Positions 60,303 through 64,000 of a DNA stretch of 64,000 nucleotides are shown piece by piece (position 1 is the first letter of the stretch; each line of letters opens with the position of its first letter). The stretch is taken from contig MU130200.1 in the NCBI GenBank assembly GCA_015039465.1, positions 123,651 through 187,650 on the forward strand, read 5' to 3'. The notes beneath the pieces were generated by a model. The model worked only from the letters and a program-made list of their open reading frames with translations. It did no database searches and was not told where the DNA came from. Made by a program: the position numbers and the translations under genes. The DNA is from Phlegmacium glaucopus. Taxonomy: Eukaryota > Basidiomycota > Agaricomycetes > Agaricales > Cortinariaceae.

Positions 60303-60597
60303 CAGCTGCCTGCAAAATGCTAGGCCGTTTCGAAAATTTCTGTGTGCGCCCACACCTGCTTTTGGTACAGTGCGGGAGTGATGACCATGCTCCTCTCTTC
60401 TCGCTCGCGGCCTCCCTCATCGAATACAATAGTAATATATACAGTGGTCAACGTCTGTAACCTCGGCAGTTTCCAGATCCCGATGGATTGCTCCACATTG
60501 GCTCCAATTCATCATATCTACTACCAAAAAGTGTATTTGCACCAAACAAAGGTGCACACAGAAATTTCGAAACGGCCTAGCATTTTGCAGGCAGCTG
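60303..60597. mobile_element. CAGCTG-ended MITE, copy 3
   Basis: Terminal inverted repeats CAGCTGCCTGCAAAATGCTA, with complement ending at 60597, related to the elements at 10244 and 13053 (shared GTGTGCGCC and TGCAAAA motifs). It lies in the upstream region of GMC copy 2 and is absent from the matching place upstream of copy 1 (about 39.98 kb). There a few bases differ, so the TA duplication is not visible. Confidence 0.8.
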
Positions 60598-60623
60598 CTC
60601 AAGATGGAAAATGCGGTCAATAG

Positions 60624-61795
60624 CCTACAGGGTTTTGCATAACTCCACCAACCTACAATGGCGCCCAAAAGCGCATATTCTCGGACCTATCTGCGGAGCA
60701 AACTGGAATTCTTCTTTCCTGCCGTGAGGAATGTGATCAACTTGAAGAGGACTCGGACGTGAGGGAACTGAAGCGCATCATCGACAAGTTGACAGATGCG
60801 AAGGTATGTTAGATATAGCCCGAATAATGGGAACTACGAAATGACTGTCTTATAGCATATCCCATTTTCTGACGTCTCTCTACTTAGTACTTTCGGTAGA
60901 ATGGGCATTAAGATTCAACCTATGGAATGGCGCTCCGACGGTGAGACAGAGGCGAAGACATACGGAAATGCAACATTACCCGGAGCCCGGACGGTCGAGG
61001 ATACGAGAAAGATTATAGACGACGTTCTCAAATATGTGTCGCTTGAGCTGATTTTGCTGCAGTCAGAAGCTGGCTGTCGTACCCTCATCAACGCCCTCTT
61101 GATCCATGTCGCATCAAACCTTGAGACAGATGCATCTGGTGTTGTGATTGCTCCAGAATTTCGTGTTGAGGACATGCTGCTCGGAAACACAGAAAATTCG
61201 TTCAGAGAGGTGGTGGGGTATATGCTCGTCCACGGCGACAAGGCCATGCGAGGTCAGTGTGTGTCATGGCTGCCTGACCATGTGTCCAACTTCGCCTATG
61301 TAGATCGGATTATTAAATCGAAAGCTTTCGCTTTCAGCGACCCTGAGATATACAAATTGCTCAAGTGCAATATCTACGAAGCGAAGCCCGAAGACCTTTT
61401 CAACCCCACAACGTCTCTTCCTCAAGCGGCGATGGCCGCTATCATCAAGGCGCAGGGCCTGCAGTACGTTGGTTCCTATCTAATATGAATACGACCTTAC
61501 AAATGCCACTTTAGACTGAAAACTTTTGGAGGTTGTGTTACTAGCGGCAAGTGGTGGGTATTTTTCGTCTACAATGCAGAGAACCCCGAGCATGGAGAAG
61601 GCAAAACCGTATATTGGTTGGAGCCAATTCCTCTAGGGGAACGCCACCATCCTACTGTTAATCTGGAGTTGATTCTTGGGATACTGCGTGACTGGGTAAG
61701 TCTGAATTTGGTGACCAAGCCCATGTTTGATGTTTAGAGGCTTATCATGTTAGGTTGAACACGGCCATGACAATCACCTACGCTTTTTTGAGTAA
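60624..61795 (+). pseudogene. 5'-truncated gene of unknown function
   Basis: Open from 60624 with no ATG in frame before YNGAQKRIFSDLSAEQTG. It splices in phase at KLTDAK/HIPFSDVSLL, QGLQ/LKTFGGC and LRDW/VEHGHDN, and stops at 61793-61795. About 370 residues, probably soluble. The best-looking block is SGKWWVFFVYNAENPEHG followed by YWLEPIPLGER. I recognise no family. The frame begins exactly where similarity to the GMC upstream region stops (about 60625), so the duplication junction probably removed the start. It could still be expressed from an unseen upstream exon. Confidence 0.6.
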
Positions 61796-62477
61796 GAGAA
61801 CGTACTAAGAATTGACAATGACGCAAAAATGAGACAGCGTACTATGGTCTCCCCGCAAGCCCCGCCATCACCTCCGTGGTCGACTCCATAAGGACTCTTC
61901 AGTATTGCTTAAACTGTGGGTATAGTATGGTCTTGTGCGGAGCTGCTAAGCTAGTGTATTTCAATGGGAACTTCAAACTTGCATCCTATGCCGTTTGTAC
62001 TCGGAATTGGTGTAACAATGGTGTTATTGTTCTGGCGCACTTGAGAGGGATGGCTGCGCACTCTTTACAGCCTTTCCCGTCATCGGATTTCGACTCATCT
62101 GGTTCTTCGCTGCTCGTAGGGTTTTGGAATTTTGGTCCGTCGCCACCTCTCGCCTCAGCTAAGATTTTATGGTGTAGGTCATGGTGACGTGATCAATACC
62201 CATTCCAAGATTGAAAACTATGATGAGGAGCCCAAAGAACAAGAGTGAGTGAGGAAGTACTATGGAGGAAGGCGACGATTCACACAAGACCCATCACTAA
62301 TGAGAATTGACCTTATCAGAGAGGCCTTGCTGAAAGGGTGAATCGTAGTCTCTCATAGACAGACCACGATATAAGTGAATTTTTACAATGTACAACAGAA
62401 TTTTCTAAGGTTACATGGAACATAAGCCACAATTGTTACATATATCTCGCATTTAGTAAGGAAGATCAACCTTAAAT
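61796..62477. other. Intergenic, no gene recognised
   Basis: Contains an open frame of 103 codons (61876-62187) with no known domain and no splice partners. Otherwise featureless. Confidence 0.4.
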
Positions 62478-64000
62478 TCAACCAGAAGTTACACCTTTGA
62501 TACCCAGATCCTCTGCAATGATAACAGCCGCCTTCTCCCCAATAGCTAGCGCAGTGTTATAGGTATTAGCTCCTACATTGCCCGGTGTGATACTGCAGTC
62601 TGAAGAGAAGGTCAGAAATATATCAATGTGTTTCCAGAAATGTAAGGAGGATAATTACCGGCGACTTTTAAGTTTTGCACGCCGTATACATTCAGCCTCT
62701 CATCAACAACCCCGCCTTGTTCGCGTGGCTTCATCGCACAGGTTCCAGCCTGGAAATTTGATAGAATGAGTAACATTCAAATGAAATGATTTAGATAACT
62801 TGTTCGCATACCGGATGCAAATGCGATTGCACTAGATGACAAAAAAATTAGCGCCAGCGCAAAATTTCATTTTCAGTGCGAACCTGTGAGCCTGTGGAAT
62901 TCATCAATAGCATCATCGTCTTCCTTGGAATAAACTATCTTCGGAGCAGATATTTCTACGGGTGTGCTAGCGTGTTGTTGTGTCGCTGCTTGACTACCAT
63001 CTGGGAAGGTTGGGTGTCCGACTAGAAGTTCGCCACGATAAAATTCCATGCGACGAGCAATTTCGCGAACGTGTTTATACGCCCACCTCAGTATAACAAG
63101 GTCTGTGGGACTAGAAATAGGAAAATAATAAATAAAACGAACAGAGATTGGTTATAACTAGGCTAACTCACTCGTCGAGGAACCCCGGTTCGAAGTCCAA
63201 CCCTGCATAAGGATTAAGCCCAGAGGTGATATGAACACGTCCCATAGAGACAGGGTAACTCTATCATAATTGTGAGTATAAAGAAATAGAAGAAATGGAT
63301 GAAAAAACAAACAGAAGAGTACACCATGGTAAAGTATTTTCCGACAGGCATATGAGGATTCCGTCCAACATAACTGACATACGAATATCAGTCAGAATCA
63401 AGTCTAGTTTAATTAATCGGAAATGGGATGCACCTGGCCGACGGTATCACCGTGGAAACAGGTTTATCTGGAGCATTTGCAAAATAGGTATTCCATCTGT
63501 GATCGAATTCCGGAGACATTGACGATAGCTCTTCATTTGTCGGCCTCATTTTGATTCCGGCATCGCCTCCACTGTTTCGTGAACTATCAGTAAACATCAC
63601 AAAAAAAGGATGGTTAAACTGACTTATGCGCCATGAGACCTTTTCCATCATGCAACCACCTCTCTACACAAGCTACAAAGAGGACATCACCTCAGTTTAC
63701 AGCGCATCATTGAAACTGCTGCATACGTACGTTCAATGTCTTTATCAGTCCCCCGAAACACTTCGTCCATCGTTTCAGCATCTTCGCTCATCATGTATGG
63801 AAGGCAGATCAGAGCATGATCTAGTGGATTCTGGTAAGATGATCTTTATTTATGTTGAGACATCCCATTATACGAACCCATATAATGTTCTCCAACTCCA
63901 GGCAGATCAACAAGTTGTTCAATATTGTTCCTCATCAAGACATCCTTTGAGCCGATGCCTGATCTCTCAAGAATAGAGGGCGATCCGAACGCCCCAGCAG
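62478..64000 (-). CDS. GMC oxidoreductase, alcohol-oxidase-like, copy 3 (5' end beyond window)
   Basis: Third paralogue, the C-terminal two thirds only. The ending AEDLGIKGVTSG with TGA at 62478-62480 matches copy 1 rather than the altered copy 2. The FHRR..WHS region at 62.75-62.9 kb and SRNSGGDAGIKMRPTNEELS at about 63.5 kb follow copy 1's exons, with more substitutions than copy 2. The N-terminal FAD-binding exons lie past 64000. No break is seen in the exons available. Confidence 0.8.

Overview
This is a eukaryotic, filamentous-fungal window, most likely from a mushroom-forming basidiomycete (Agaricomycetes). Genes are dense and cut by many 45-80 nt GT-AG introns. The gene set (CGFS glutaredoxin, App1-type phosphatase, Rtc4-like protein, Tpt1, AA3-type GMC alcohol oxidases) and the abundance of small DNA transposons fit that. 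I rebuilt the spliced genes by hand from splice sites, reading-frame phase and family motifs. Exon coordinates given below are phase-consistent but unconfirmed by transcripts.

Layout. 1-403: 3' end of a GATA zinc-finger regulator. 1.6-3.0 kb: a copied segment carrying a broken 3' end of an alpha/beta-hydrolase gene. 3.2-9.75 kb (minus): one 27-exon gene for a 1685-residue protein joining a ubiquitin-like domain, a Cys/His zinc region, a von Willebrand A domain and a catalytic E2 (UBC) domain. 10.9-17.4 kb: two near-identical short-chain dehydrogenase genes flanking an intact homoserine-acetyltransferase-like hydrolase, the parent of the broken copy. 18.4-36.3 kb: a conserved housekeeping block: KAT14-like acetyltransferase, a hypothetical protein, an F-box-like protein, an Rtc4-like protein, TPT1 and a tail-to-tail degenerate TPT1 paralogue, a 17beta-HSD10-like dehydrogenase, mitochondrial glutaredoxin GRX5 (divergent, 100 bp apart) and APP1. 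37-64 kb: three copies of a GMC alcohol-oxidase-like gene. The first two are separated by about 17 kb of transposon debris, and the third runs off the right edge.

The transposon region (40-57.3 kb) holds a broken hAT transposase gene, solo LTRs with 5-bp target duplications, hAT-type non-autonomous elements with perfect 8-bp target duplications, a large composite element (53429-57059) containing younger insertions, two 1102-bp elements in opposite orientation and a 386-bp perfect-style foldback. Separate TA-flanked CAGCTG-ended MITEs sit at 10.2, 13.0 and 60.3 kb.

Most noteworthy are the single-chain UBL-zinc-VWA-E2 protein, whose VWA is split by a roughly 430-residue insertion and whose E2 active site is preceded by an 18-nt micro-exon, and the TPT1 pseudoenzyme-like paralogue, which shares intron phases with its neighbour but has lost most catalytic residues.
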